Made by a program: the position numbers and the translations under genes. From assembly GCF_013870525.1 (NCBI RefSeq), contig NZ_JACBXD010000022.1, forward strand, positions 1-64,000: a stretch of DNA of 64,000 bases, given 5' to 3'. This DNA is from Amycolatopsis pittospori. GTDB taxonomy: Bacteria; Actinomycetota; Actinomycetes; Mycobacteriales; Pseudonocardiaceae. The first letter of the stretch is position 1, and each line of letters begins with the position of its first letter. Positions 12,054 to 24,400 of the stretch are shown here, in pieces. The notes beneath the pieces were generated by a model. The model made no database searches. It saw only the letters and a list, made by a program, of their open reading frames with translations, and was not told the DNA's origin.

Positions 12054-15000
12054 ATGTCCACAGAGGACAAACTGCGCGACTACCTCCGCCGGGTGTCGGC
12101 CGATCTGCACGCCACCCGGCAGCGGCTCACCGATGTCGAGGACCGACGCCACGAACCGATCGCCGTGGTCGGGATGAGCTGCCGGTTCCCCGGCGGGGTG
12201 CGCGATCCCGAGCAGCTCTGGCGGCTGGTGGCCGACGGGGTCGACGCGGTCACCGAGTTCCCGGCGGATCGAGGCTGGGACGTCGGCGGGCTGTACGACC
12301 CGGATCCGGACCACGCCGACACCACCTATGCGAAGGAGGGCGGCTTCCTCGACGAGGCGGGCGAGTTCGACGCCGGGTTCTTCGGCATCTCGCCGCGTGA
12401 GGCGCTGGCGATGGACCCGCAGCAACGGCTGCTGCTGGAATCGGCCTGGGAGGTCTGCGAACACGCCCGCATCGACCCGGCGACCCTGCGCGGAAGCCGT
12501 ACCGGGGTGTTCGCCGGGGCGATGTATCACGACTACGGCGTCCGGCTCACGCCCGTGCCGAAGGGCACCGGCCGCTACCTGAGCAACGACAGCATCGGCA
12601 GTCTCGTGTCCGGCCGGATCGCCTACGCGCTGGGCCTGGAGGGGCCGGCGGTCACCGTGGACACCGCCTGCTCCTCCTCGCTGGTGGCGCTGCACATGGC
12701 CGTCCGGTCCCTGCGCGAGGGCGAATGTTCGCTCGCCATGGCGGGCGGTGTCGCGGTGATGTCCACGCCGTGGTTGTTCGTGGAGCTGAGCCGTCAGCGC
12801 GGACTGGCGAAGGACGGACGCTGCAAGGCCTTCTCCGCCGCGACCGACGGCGCCGGGTTCTCCGAGGGGGCCGGGCTGCTGCTTCTGGAACGGCTGTCCG
12901 ACGCCGAACGCCTCGGCCACCGCGTGCTGGCCGTCGTGCGGGGGACGGCGGTGAACCAGGACGGCGCGAGCAACGGGTTCAGCGCGCCGAACGGCAACTC
13001 CCAGGAGAAGGTGATCCGGCAGGCGCTGGAGGACGCACGCCTGACCACCAAGGACATCGACGCGGTCGAAGCACACGGCACCGGGACCTCGCTCGGCGAT
13101 CCGATCGAGGCGCACGCGTTGCTGGCCACCTACGGCCAGGATCGTCCGCGGCCGTTGTGGCTGGGCACCATCAAGTCGAACATCGCCCACGCGCAGGCCG
13201 CGGCCGGGGTGGCCGGGGTGATCAAGATGGTGCAGGCGATCCGGCACGGTGTGCTGCCGCGAACCCTGCATGTCGACCAGCCCTCGCCGCGAATCGACTG
13301 GGACGCCGGGAACATCGAGCTGCTGACCGGGTCGCGAGAGTGGCCGGAGACCGGGCAGCCGCGACGGGCGGGCGTATCCTCGTTCGGGATCAGCGGTACC
13401 AACGCGCACGTCATCCTCGAAGGTGTCGCCGCCACGACTGAGCCGAAACCGTCCGAAAAGGACACTGGTACTTCACTGGTCGTCCTTTCCGGCAAGGGAC
13501 GTGACGCCCTGCGCGGTCAGGCGGCCAAACTGCTGTCCTTCGTGGACGAGAATCCGGACGCGTCGCGGGCGGATATCGGTTTCTCGCTGGCGACCACCAG
13601 GTCCGCGCTGGAACATCGGGCCGCGTTCGTCAGCGAGAACCGGGCCGAGCTGCGCGCGTCCTTGTCCGCGCTCGCCGAGGACCGGCCAGGGCCGGGTATC
13701 GCACAGGGCATGGCGCCGTCCGCCGCCCGCGTGGTGTTCGTGTTCCCCGGCCAGGGCACGCATTGGGCGGGGATGGCGGGCGAGCTGCTGGACACCGCGC
13801 CCGTGTTCGCCGAGGCGCTCCACTCCTGCGCCGAGGCACTCGCCGAATTCACCGGTTGGAACCTGCTCGACGTCCTGCGGGAGGCACCTGGAGCGCCGCC
13901 CCTGGAACGGGTCGATGTGCTCCAGCCGTCGTCGTTCGCGGTGATGGTGTCGCTGGCGAAGCTGTGGGAGTCGATGGGGGTGCGGCCGGACGCGGTGGTC
14001 GGGCATTCCCAGGGCGAGATCGCCGCCGCCTACGTCTCCGGCGCGCTGAGCCTGCGTGACGCCTGCCGGGTAGTGGCGTTGCGCAGCCGGGAGCTGGTCG
14101 CGCTCGCCGGGCTGGGCGGCATGATCTCGGTGGAGCGGACCCACGAGGAAGTGGCCGCCTGGCTGGAACCCTGGGCGGACCGGCTCGCCGTCGCCGCGGT
14201 GAACGGCCCCACCTCGGTGGTGGTGTCCGGAGAGCGGGACGCGCTCACCGAGTTCGGCCGGATCCTCGCCGCCGAGCGCGCTTTGCGCTGGGAGATTCCC
14301 GGCGTCGACTTCCCCGCCCACTCCGCGTCGATCGACCGGCTTTCCGATGTGCTGCACCAGGTCCTCGAACCGATCACGCCGGGAAAGGCGGAGATCCCGT
14401 TCTACTCGGCCACCGATTCGCGATGGCTCACCGGAACCGAGCTGGACGCTGCGTACTGGTACCGGAACCTGCGGCGAACGGTCCGGTTCGAAGCGGCGAC
14501 GACGGCTCTGATCGAGGAGGGGCACACCGTGTTCGTCGAGGTCAGTGCCCATCCCGTACTGGCCATGTCGGTGGAGGCGACCGCCGAGGTCGCCGGGAAA
14601 CGGATCGCCGCCGTCGGCTCCCTGCGCCGAGGTGAAGGCGGTCTCAAACGGTTCCTGCTCTCGGTCGGTCAGGCCCAGGTGCACGGGGCCACCGTCGACT
14701 GGCCCGCGGTGTTCCCCGGAGCGCGGCGCATCGACCTGCCCACTTACGCCTTCCAGCACGAGCGGTACTGGCACGACACGACCACCGACGTGGCCGACGC
14801 CGCCGGGTTCGGGCTCACCCCGGCCGGGCATCCGCTGCTCGGTGCGGCGGCGGACCTGCCGGACACCGACGGGTTCCTGATGACCGGCCTGCTTTCCCGG
14901 CACGGCCAGCCGTGGCTGGCCGACCACTCGGTGATGGGCGAGGTGATCCTGCCGGGGACCGCGTTCGGCGAGCTCGCCCTGCGCGCCGGGGACGAGGTCG

Positions 15001-18000
15001 GCTGCCCGGTGGTGGAGGAACTGACCATCGAAGTGCCGCTGCTCCTGCCCGAGCAGGGCGGGGTCGCGGTGCGCGTGCTGGCCGGCCCGGCCGACGAGAC
15101 CGGTTCCCGTTCGCTGAGCGTGTACGCCCGGCCGGACGGTGCGGACGTATGGACCCGCCACGCCGGCGGAATCCTTGCTCCGCAAGGTGACGAGTCGCCC
15201 GACCGCCTGACCGCCTGGCCACCCGAGGACGCCGAGGAGATCGACCTCGCCGAGTTCTACGACCGGATCAACGAGACCACCTTGTATTACGGGCCCGCGT
15301 TCCAGGGTTTGCGGGCCGCCTGGCGGCGTGGCCGGGAGATCTACGCCGAGGTCGGCCTGCCGGAGACCCAGCACGCCGACGCCGCGCGGTTCGGGCTGCA
15401 CCCGGCGTTGCTGGACGCCGCGCTGCACGGAATCGGTCTCGGAACCTTGATCGACACCGGCAAGGACCCGAACCGGGTGCTGCTGCCGTTCTCCTGGAAC
15501 GGCCTGAGCCTGCACGCCTCGGGCGCCACCGCGGTGCGGGTCCGGCTCGCGCCCGCCGGGGACCTGATGTCGGACGGGATCTCGGTGCTGGTCACCGACG
15601 AAGCGGGCACTCCGGTGGCCACGGTGGACTCACTGGTCGTGCGACCGGTCGCCGCGGAGCAACTCCGCGCGGCCCGTAGCGGCGGTTCCCTCTACCGCGT
15701 CGACTGGATTCCGGCACCCGCCACCTCGACCGACGCCGGTCGGGGAGTGGGGCTCGACTCACTCGATCTTGAGTCCATTTCGGACACCGGAGACCATGTC
15801 GTGTACTCCTGCCCGGTGGGCTCCGGCGTACCGGACGAGGAAGCCGTCCGCACTTCGGTGAACGAGACACTCGGGCTGCTCCAGTCCTGGTTGGACGATG
15901 AACGGTTCGCCGACGCCAAGCTGGTCGTCGTCACCCGCAACGCGGTCGCCGCGACTCCGGAGGACGGCGAACCGGACCTCCTGCACGCTCCGCTGTGGGG
16001 TCTGCTGCGGTCCGCCCAGTCGGAGAACCCGGACCGGTTCGTGGTGGTGGACGTCGACGACCACGACTCGTCACAAGCGAAGCTGGCCGAGGCGGTGGCC
16101 ACCGGAGAACCGCAGGCGGCGATCCGCGGCGGCGCGATCCTGCTCCCCAGGCTGGCCGGTGCCGACACCGCCGGAGTGCTCACCCCGCCGGACGAACCCG
16201 CCTGGCGTCTGGACATCCCGACCACCGGCACCTTCGACAACCTCGTGCTCAGCCCCTGCCCGGAAGTGCTGGAACCGCTGGCGGACGGGCAGGTCCGGGT
16301 GGAGGTCCGCGCGGCCGGGTTGAACTTCCGCGACGTCCTTTACGGACTCGGGCTTTCCTTGGGGGAGGGCTCGTTCGGCGGCGAGGCCGCGGGTGTGGTG
16401 CTCGACGTCGGTCCCGGTGTGACGAACGTGGGGCCCGGCGACCGGGTGATGGGCGCGCTCGCCGGCGCCTTCGGCCCGGTGGCCGTCGCGGACCACCGCA
16501 TGATGACGAAGATCCCGGCCGGGCTGACCTTCGCCGAAGCCGCCACCGTGCCGATCGCCTTCCTCACCGCGTACTACGGCCTGGTGGACCTCGCCGGTCT
16601 GCGCCGGGGGGAGACGCTGCTGGTGCACGCCGCCGCCGGCGGTGTCGGCATGGCGGCCGTGCAGATCGCCCGCCATCTCGGTGCGGAGATCTACGGCACG
16701 GCGAGTGAGGGGAAGTGGGACGCGCTGCGGACCACCGGGTTCGCGGACGACCGCATCGGCTCCTCGCGCTCCCTCGACTTCGCGCCGAAATTCCTGGAGA
16801 CCACGGGCGGGCTCGGGGTGGACGTGGTGCTCAACTCGCTGGCCCGCGAGTACGTCGACACCTCGCTGGGGCTGCTGCCGCGCGGCGGCCGGTTCCTGGA
16901 AATGGGCAAGACCGACAAGCGGATCCCGGAGCAGGTCGCGGCCGATCACCCCGGCGTCCGGTACGAGGCGTACGACCTGCAGGAAGCCGGTCTGGACCGG
17001 ATCCAGTCCATGCTCGTGGAGCTGGCCGGGCTGTTCGAGCAGGGGTTGCTCCGACCGCTTCCGCTACGGGCCTGGGACGTGCGCCGCGCGCCGCAGGCGT
17101 TCCGCCATCTCAGCCAGGCGAAGCACGTCGGCAAGGTGGTGCTCACCTGCCCGCCGTCTCATCGTCAACAAGGGACGATCCTGGTCACCGGCGGTTCCGG
17201 CACGCTCGGCGGCCTCGTCGCCAGGCATCTGGTCCGCGAGTACGGCGCCCGCGACGTGATCCTGGCCAGCCGTAGCGGCCGGGGCTCGGCGGAACTGGCC
17301 GCCGAGATGAAGGAGCTGGGCGCCCGGGTCCGGTTCGCCGCCTGCGACGTCGCCGACCGTGCGGCGCTGGCGGCTCTGCTCGCCGGAATCCCGGCGGACC
17401 GGCCGCTGACCGGCGTGGTGCACACCGCGGGCGTGCTCGCCGACGCCGTACTCGGCCAGCTCACCCCGGAGCAGGTCGAGCAGGTGCTGCGGCCCAAGGT
17501 CAAGGGCGCGCTCAACCTGCACGAGCTGACGCGGGACCTCGATCTGTCGATGTTCGTGCTGTTCTCTTCGGGTGCGGCCACTTTCGGCTCGCCAGGTCAG
17601 GGGAACTACTCCGCGGCGAACGCGTTCCTCGACGCGCTGGCGGCGCACCGGCGTGGCAGCGGACTTCCGGCGATCTCGCTGGCCTGGGGCCTGTGGGCCG
17701 AGCGCAGTGCGCTGACCGCGAGGCTGGACGAGGCCGATCTCTCCCGGATGGCCCGCGGCGGCGCGGTCGCACTGTCCACTGAGGACGGACTGGCACTGTT
17801 CGACACCGCGCTGGCCACGGACGAACCGATGCTGGTGCCGGTCCGGATGGATCTCGCCGTCCTGCGCGGTCAGGGTGACCGTCTTCCGGCGCTGTTCCGC
17901 GGTCTGGTCCGTACCCGGTCCCGCCGCGTGGCCGGGGCCGACGCCTCCGGTGCCCGGTCTTTGCGGACCGAGCTTCCGCGAATGCCTCAGGAGGAACGCG

Positions 18001-18461
18001 ACCGCGCGGTGCTGGACCTGGTGCGCTCCCACGCCGCCGCGGTGCTGGGCCACCACTCGGCCGATGGCGTCGAACCGGAACGGGCCTTCAAGGACCTCGG
18101 GTTCGACTCGCTGACCTCGCTCGAGCTCCGCAACCGGCTCACTTCGGCCACCGGGCTGAAACTGCGCGCCACGCTGATCTTCGACCATCCGACACCGGTC
18201 GAGCTGGCGCGGCGGCTGCTGACCGACCTCGCTCCCGACTCGCAGGCGCGGCCGGTGGCGGCGGCCGAAAGCGGGGACGCGGAGATCGAACGGCTGCTGT
18301 CGACCATCCCGGCGAGCCGGGTGCGGGAAGCCGGGCTGCTCGACGCCCTGCTGCGCCTGGCCAAGGGTGGCGAGCCCGCGGCGCCGGTTTCGGAGGGCGA
18401 GATCGACGACATGGACGTGCAGAGCCTGCTGCGCAAGGCGAGCCAGAGCCTCGGCTCCTGA
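12054..18461 (+). CDS. Type I PKS, fully reducing module: KS-AT-DH-ER-KR-ACP
   Basis: 2135 aa from ATG 12054, preceded by AAGGG at 7-nt spacing; an ATG at 12024 overlapping the upstream stop is the alternative. The chosen start gives [12 protein letters not shown], the same docking helix as its neighbour. Domains: KS (Cys206), AT (GHSQGE Ser652), DH (His958 in a canonical [17 protein letters not shown]), ER (about 1400-1698, with LNFRDV and [10 protein letters not shown]), KR (Tyr1852, LAD so B-type) and ACP (Ser2019). The AT specificity motif is FPAH (753-756), neither YASH (methylmalonyl) nor HAFH (malonyl), which suggests an unusual extender. The ER has Ser where 2S-type ERs have Tyr, hinting at 2R; this is weak inference. 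The C-terminal docking tail ([12 protein letters not shown]) resembles that of the first PKS protein here. Confidence 0.96.
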   Translation: MSTEDKLRDYLRRVSADLHATRQRLTDVEDRRHEPIAVVGMSCRFPGGVRDPEQLWRLVADGVDAVTEFPADRGWDVGGLYDPDPDHADTTYAKEGGFLDEAGEFDAGFFGISPREALAMDPQQRLLLESAWEVCEHARIDPATLRGSRTGVFAGAMYHDYGVRLTPVPKGTGRYLSNDSIGSLVSGRIAYALGLEGPAVTVDTACSSSLVALHMAVRSLREGECSLAMAGGVAVMSTPWLFVELSRQRGLAKDGRCKAFSAATDGAGFSEGAGLLLLERLSDAERLGHRVLAVVRGTAVNQDGASNGFSAPNGNSQEKVIRQALEDARLTTKDIDAVEAHGTGTSLGDPIEAHALLATYGQDRPRPLWLGTIKSNIAHAQAAAGVAGVIKMVQAIRHGVLPRTLHVDQPSPRIDWDAGNIELLTGSREWPETGQPRRAGVSSFGISGTNAHVILEGVAATTEPKPSEKDTGTSLVVLSGKGRDALRGQAAKLLSFVDENPDASRADIGFSLATTRSALEHRAAFVSENRAELRASLSALAEDRPGPGIAQGMAPSAARVVFVFPGQGTHWAGMAGELLDTAPVFAEALHSCAEALAEFTGWNLLDVLREAPGAPPLERVDVLQPSSFAVMVSLAKLWESMGVRPDAVVGHSQGEIAAAYVSGALSLRDACRVVALRSRELVALAGLGGMISVERTHEEVAAWLEPWADRLAVAAVNGPTSVVVSGERDALTEFGRILAAERALRWEIPGVDFPAHSASIDRLSDVLHQVLEPITPGKAEIPFYSATDSRWLTGTELDAAYWYRNLRRTVRFEAATTALIEEGHTVFVEVSAHPVLAMSVEATAEVAGKRIAAVGSLRRGEGGLKRFLLSVGQAQVHGATVDWPAVFPGARRIDLPTYAFQHERYWHDTTTDVADAAGFGLTPAGHPLLGAAADLPDTDGFLMTGLLSRHGQPWLADHSVMGEVILPGTAFGELALRAGDEVGCPVVEELTIEVPLLLPEQGGVAVRVLAGPADETGSRSLSVYARPDGADVWTRHAGGILAPQGDESPDRLTAWPPEDAEEIDLAEFYDRINETTLYYGPAFQGLRAAWRRGREIYAEVGLPETQHADAARFGLHPALLDAALHGIGLGTLIDTGKDPNRVLLPFSWNGLSLHASGATAVRVRLAPAGDLMSDGISVLVTDEAGTPVATVDSLVVRPVAAEQLRAARSGGSLYRVDWIPAPATSTDAGRGVGLDSLDLESISDTGDHVVYSCPVGSGVPDEEAVRTSVNETLGLLQSWLDDERFADAKLVVVTRNAVAATPEDGEPDLLHAPLWGLLRSAQSENPDRFVVVDVDDHDSSQAKLAEAVATGEPQAAIRGGAILLPRLAGADTAGVLTPPDEPAWRLDIPTTGTFDNLVLSPCPEVLEPLADGQVRVEVRAAGLNFRDVLYGLGLSLGEGSFGGEAAGVVLDVGPGVTNVGPGDRVMGALAGAFGPVAVADHRMMTKIPAGLTFAEAATVPIAFLTAYYGLVDLAGLRRGETLLVHAAAGGVGMAAVQIARHLGAEIYGTASEGKWDALRTTGFADDRIGSSRSLDFAPKFLETTGGLGVDVVLNSLAREYVDTSLGLLPRGGRFLEMGKTDKRIPEQVAADHPGVRYEAYDLQEAGLDRIQSMLVELAGLFEQGLLRPLPLRAWDVRRAPQAFRHLSQAKHVGKVVLTCPPSHRQQGTILVTGGSGTLGGLVARHLVREYGARDVILASRSGRGSAELAAEMKELGARVRFAACDVADRAALAALLAGIPADRPLTGVVHTAGVLADAVLGQLTPEQVEQVLRPKVKGALNLHELTRDLDLSMFVLFSSGAATFGSPGQGNYSAANAFLDALAAHRRGSGLPAISLAWGLWAERSALTARLDEADLSRMARGGAVALSTEDGLALFDTALATDEPMLVPVRMDLAVLRGQGDRLPALFRGLVRTRSRRVAGADASGARSLRTELPRMPQEERDRAVLDLVRSHAAAVLGHHSADGVEPERAFKDLGFDSLTSLELRNRLTSATGLKLRATLIFDHPTPVELARRLLTDLAPDSQARPVAAAESGDAEIERLLSTIPASRVREAGLLDALLRLAKGGEPAAPVSEGEIDDMDVQSLLRKASQSLGS

Positions 18462-18484
18462 ACCACGGAATGGGGAAACCAGTC

Positions 18485-21400
18485 ATGGAGGCACCGGCCG
18501 AGCAGGTGGTCGTCGCGCTGCGGGATTCGCTCAAGGAGATCGACCGGCTCCGCGCGCGGAACCAGCAGCTCTCGGACGCGCCGGCCGAGCCGATCGCGAT
18601 CGTCGGGATGAGCTGCCGGTTCCCCGGCGGCGTCGGCTCGCCCGAGGAACTGTGGCGGCTGGTGGCCGACGAGGTGGACGCGGTCGGGGAGTTCCCCGCC
18701 GATCGCGGCTGGCCCGAGGAGGGCAGCGGCGGTTTCCTGCCCGACGCCGGGGAGTTCGACGCCGCGTTCTTCGGGATCAGCCCGCGTGAGGCGCTGGCGA
18801 TGGACCCGCAGCAACGGCTGCTGCTGGAAGTGTCCTGGGAGGTGCTCGAACGCGCCGGGGTCGATCCGGGAACCTTGCGGGGAAGCCGGACCGGCGTGTT
18901 CGTCGGGACCCACGGACAGGACTACCTCGGCCTGCTGACCAGCGCCGCGCAGAGCGACGGCTACCTCGCCACCAGCACCAGCGCGAGCATCATGTCCGGC
19001 CGCGTCGCCTATACCTTCGGTCTCGAAGGGCCCGCGGTCACAGTGGACACCGCCTGCTCGTCCTCGCTGGTGGCGCTGCACCTCGCGGCACAGGCGCTGC
19101 GGGCGGGGGAGTGTTCCCTGGCGCTCGTCGGCGGGGTTTCCGTGGTGTGCATGCCGGACGGGCTGGCCGCCTTCCGGAAACAGGGCGGGATGGCCCCGGA
19201 CTTCCGGTGCAAGGCGTTCGCCTCGGCGGCGAACGGCACCGGCTTCGCCGAAGGCGTCGGCATGCTCGCGGTGGAACGGCTGTCGGAGGCCCGGCGCAAC
19301 GGTCACCGCGTGCTCGCGGTGATGCGGGGCAGCGCGGTCAACTCCGACGGCGCGTCGAACGGCATGACCGCGCCCAACGGACGATCACAGGAAGCGGTCA
19401 TCCGGCAGGCGCTGGCGAACGCGCGCCTCACCACGGCGGACGTCGACGCGGTGGAGGCGCACGGCACGGGGACCTCGCTCGGCGACCCCATCGAAGCCCA
19501 CGCGCTCCTGGCCACCTACGGCCAGGGCCGCGAACGCCCGCTGCTGCTGGGTTCGCTGAAGTCGAACATCGGGCACGCGCAGGCCGCCGCCGGAGTGGCG
19601 GGAGTGATCAAAACGGTGATGGCGCTCCGCAAGGGCGTGTTGCCGCGCACCTTGCACGTCGACGAGCCTTCGCGGCACATCGACTGGGAATCGGGCTCGG
19701 TCGAACTGCTCACCGAGGCGCGGGACTGGCCGGAGACCGGACGTCCGCGCCGGGCCGGGGTGTCCTCGTTCGGGATCAGCGGCACCAACGCGCACGTGAT
19801 CCTCGAACAGGTGCCGGAGCAGGCGGCGGTCTCCTCGCCGGAGCCCGACGGCGTGGTGCCATGGGTGCTGTCCGCGCGCGGCGCCAAGGCGCTCGACGCC
19901 CAAGCGGGACGGCTGCTCGCCGCCGATGGACAGTCCACTGTGGATTCAATCGTGGACATCGCACGCTCGCTGCTGACCACCCGGTCCGCACTGGACCATC
20001 GTGCGGTGGTGGTCGGCCGGAGTCGCGACGAGCTGCGCCGGGGTCTCGCCGCACTGGCCGCGGGCGAGCCGGACGCGGCCGTGGTCCGTGGTTCGGCCGG
20101 TTCCGGGAAGCTGGCGTTCCTGTTCTCCGGTCAGGGTTCCCAGCGGCTGGGCATGGGACGTGAACTGGCCGGGGAGTACCCGGTCTTCGCCGCCGCCTTC
20201 GACGAGGTCCGTGCCGAGCTGGACCGGCATCTCGACCAGCCGCTGGACACGGTGGTGGACTCGGACGCGTTGCACCGCACGGAGTACACGCAGGCCGCCC
20301 TGTTCGCCTTCGAGGTGGCGCTGTTCCGGCTCGTGGAGCACTGGGGCGTCCGCCCGGATTTCGTCTCCGGACATTCGATCGGCGAGCTGAGCGCCGCGCA
20401 CGTCGCCGGAGTGCTCTCCCTCTCCGACGCGGCCCGGCTCGTCGCGGCCCGCGGCAGGCTGATGCAGGCGTTGCCCGGTGGGCACGACGCGGGAGCGATG
20501 CTGGCGGTGGCGGCGTCCGAAGCGGAAGTGCTGCCGCTGCTGGATGGCGAGGTGTCGATCGCTGCGCTGAACGGTCCCCGGTCCACTGTGGTCTCCGGCG
20601 CGGCGACGGCGATCGAGCGGATCGCCGCGCACTGGACCGGTGAAGGCCGCAAATGCAAGCGCCTCAACGTCTCCCACGCGTTCCACTCACCCTTGATGGA
20701 ACCGATGCTGGAGGACTTCCGTCGCGTCGCCGAGGGCATGACCTTCTATCGGCCTCGGTTCCCTGTGGTGTCCAATCTGACCGGTGAGCCGGTGACCGCG
20801 TTCTCCGCAGGGCACTGGGTACGGCATGTCCGCGAGGCCGTGCGGTTCCACGACGGCATCGACTGGCTGCGTGCTCACGGCGCCGGACGGTTCCTGGAGA
20901 TCGGGCCGGACGCCGTGTTGACGGCCATGGCGCGTGATTGCGTCGTCGAACCGGAAGGCGGGCGGAAGGCGGTGCTCGCGGCGACCTGCCGCAAGGACCG
21001 GTCCGAACCGCTCACACTGCTGAGGGCGCTCGGGCGGCTGTATGCCGACGGGGTGAAGGTCGACTGGCTCGCCGTGCTCGGCGACGCGGGCCGCACGGTC
21101 GATCTCCCGACGTACGCCTTCCAGCGCAAGCGTTACTGGCCGGCGGCGCAGTTCGGTTCCCACGAGCCGATCGCGTCCGCCGAGCAGGTTCCCGAGCCTA
21201 GGGTGACGTCGCCACCACGTGAACTTCCCGAACTGCTGGCGTTGGTGCGCCGGAGCGCGGCCACCGTGCTCGGCCATGATTCGCCGGACGAGATCGACCC
21301 GGCGGAACCGTTCGCCGACCTCGGTTTCGACTCGATGACCGCGGTCGAGTTCCGCACCCTGCTAGCCGACGCCGCCGGCGTCGCCCTGCCCGCCACGCTG

Positions 21401-24400
21401 GTGTTCGACTATCCGACGTCCGAGGTGCTCGCTCGTCATCTTCGTTCGGTGCTCGCGGGCGAGACCGGCGAGATCACCGTGACCACCACCGGCGCCGTCG
21501 AAAACGAGCCGATCGCCATCATCGGCATGAGCTGCCGCTATCCCGGTGGGGTGGCCACCCCGGAAGACCTCTGGCGGCTGGTCGACTCGGGCACCGACGC
21601 GATCTCCGGTTTCCCGGCCGACCGCGGCTGGGATCTGGCCGGGTCGTTCGACCCGGACCCGGACAAGGCGGGCAAGAGCTACACCGAGCACGGCGGATTC
21701 GTGCTGGACGCCGCCGACTTCGACAGCGGCTTCTTCGGTATCGGCCCGCGTGAGGCGCTGGCGATGGACCCGCAGCAGCGGTTGCTGCTGGAAGCCGCCT
21801 GGGAGGCGGTGGAACGCTCCGGTATCGACCCGGTGTCCCTGCGGGGCAGCCGGACCGGGGTGTTCGCCGGTGTCGTGTCCCACGACTACGCCAGCCGCCT
21901 GCGGGTGGTGCCGGACGAGCTCGCGGGCTATCTGGGCAACGGCAGCGCGGCGAGTGTCCTTTCCGGACGGATCTCGTACCTGTTCGGCTTCGAGGGACCG
22001 GCCATGACGGTCGACACCGCGTGCTCGTCGTCCTTGGTCGCGTTGCACTTGGCCGCGCAGGCGCTGCGATCGGGGGAGTGTTCGCTCGCGCTGGCCGGCG
22101 GGGTGACCATCATGTCCACCCCGGCCGCGTTCATCGAGTTCAGCCGCCAGCGCGGGCTCGCGGTGGACGGCCGCTGCAAATCCTTCGCCGCCGCGGCCGA
22201 CGGAACGAGCTGGGGCGAGGGCGTCGGCGTGGTGATGGTCGAACGGCTCTCCGACGCGCTGCGCAACGGGCGGGAGATCCTCGCGGTGATGCGGGGTTCG
22301 GCGGTGAACTCCGATGGCGCGTCGAACGGCCTGACCGCGCCGAACGGGCCGTCGCAGCAGCGGGTGATCCGCCAGGCACTGGCCACCGCGAAACTTGAAC
22401 CGCGAGACATCGACCTCGTGGAGGCGCATGGCACGGGCACCAGGCTCGGCGATCCGATCGAGGCACAGGCCCTGCTCGCCACCTACGGCCAGGACCGTGA
22501 CGAGCCCGTGGGTCTCGGCTCGCTGAAGTCCAATATCGGGCACACCCTCGGCGCCGCCGGTGTCGGCGGGGTGATCAAGGCGGTGCTCGCGCTGCGACAC
22601 GGCGTCTGGCCGAAGACGCTGCACGTGGACGAGCCCTCACCGGAGATCGACTGGTCGGTGGGTGCGGTGAAGCTGCTCACCGAGTCGGCTCCCTGGCCGG
22701 AGACGGGCCGTCCACGGCGGGCGGCGGTGTCGTCCTTCGGGGTCAGCGGCACCAACGCCCACGTGATCTTGGAGCAGGCGCCCGAGCGGGAGGAGCCGGT
22801 GACCACGGCGAATCTGCCCGCGGTGCCCTGGCTGCTCTCGGCCAAGTCGGAGGTGGCGCTGCGGGCGCAGGCCGCCCGGCTGCGGTCCGCGGTGGCGGGG
22901 ATGAATCCCCTGGACGTCGCCTTCTCACTGGCCACCACCCGATCTCGGTTCACTCATCGCGCTGTCGTCGTGGGCGACGGGGAAAGCCTGCTCACCGGGC
23001 TGGACGCGCTCGCTTCCGGGGCGAGCCTGCCGGAAACCGTGGGCGGTGGGACCGCGTTCCTGTTCTCCGGTCAGGGTTCCCAGCGGCCGGGAATGGGACG
23101 GGAGCTCTACGACACGTTCCCCGTTTTCGCTCGGGCCTTCGACGAGGTTTGTGAACGCCTCGAAGTTCACCTCGGCGCGTCCGTGCGCGAGGTCGTCTTC
23201 GGTACGGACGCCGACCAGCTCGGCGAAACGGTCTTCACGCAAACGGGCTTGTTCGCCTTCGAGATCGCGTTGTTCCGCCTGCTGGAGAGCTGGGGCGTCC
23301 GTCCCGACCACGTGCTCGGCCATTCCATCGGCGAGCTGGCCGCCGCCCACGCCGCCGGGGTGCTCGGCCTCGACGACGCGGCGAAGCTGGTCGCCGCTCG
23401 CGGACGGCTGATGCAGGAACTCCCGCGTGGCGGGGCGATGGTGTCCGTGCAGGCGTCCGAGGCCGAGGTTCTCCCGCTGCTCGGGGACGGTGTGGCGATC
23501 GCCGCGATCAACGGCCCGGCCGCCACGGTGCTCTCCGGCGAGGAGGCCGCTGTGCTGGCCGTCGCGGAGGCCCTGGCGGCGCGAGGCCGTCGTACCAAGC
23601 GGCTCAAGGTGAGCCACGCGTTCCATTCGCCGCTGATGGACGACATGCTCGAGGAGTTCGGCCGGGTCGCCGAATCCCTCGACCACGCCGAACCGAAGAT
23701 CCCGCTGATGTCCACTATGGACGGCGCGCCGGTGCGGATCGATGCCGGCCACTGGGTCCGGCACGTGTCCAGGGGAGTCCATTTCCAGCAGGCCGTGGAC
23801 CGGCTGCGAAGCGACGGCGTGCGGCGCTTCGTCGAGCTGGGCCCCGACGGGATCCTGACCGCGATGGCACTGGACTGCTCGGCGGAGCTCGCCGTCGCCA
23901 CCGCGCGCCGGGATCGTCCGGAAGTGGAGGCGTTGTTCGGTGCGGTCGGCCTGTTGCATGTGGACGGTGCTTCCGTCGACTGGGCGGCCGTGTTCGCCGG
24001 GACCGGCGCGCGTCGTGTCGACCTGCCGACCTACGCGTTCCAGCGGCAGCGTTACTGGCTGGAGGACAGTGAGCCGGTCGCCGCCGACGCGGACGGACTG
24101 GGCCTGGCCTCGGCCGGGCACCCCCTGCTGGGGGCGGCGGTCGGGTTCGCCGAAGGTGACGGGTTGATGCTGACCGGCCGGACGGCGTCCGCGTTGAGCG
24201 CCTCCGCACTGGTGGAACTGGCGTTCCGCGCCGGGCAGGAAGTCGGGCTCGACCGGATCGAGACGCTGACCGTGGACAGCCCGATCGCCGGTGAGAACCG
24301 GAGGCTCCAAGTGCTCCTGGGCGCCGAGGAGGCGGGCAGGCGTGCGGTGAGCGTCCACTCCCGGGCGGACGGCGACGGGTCATGGTCCAGACACACCACC

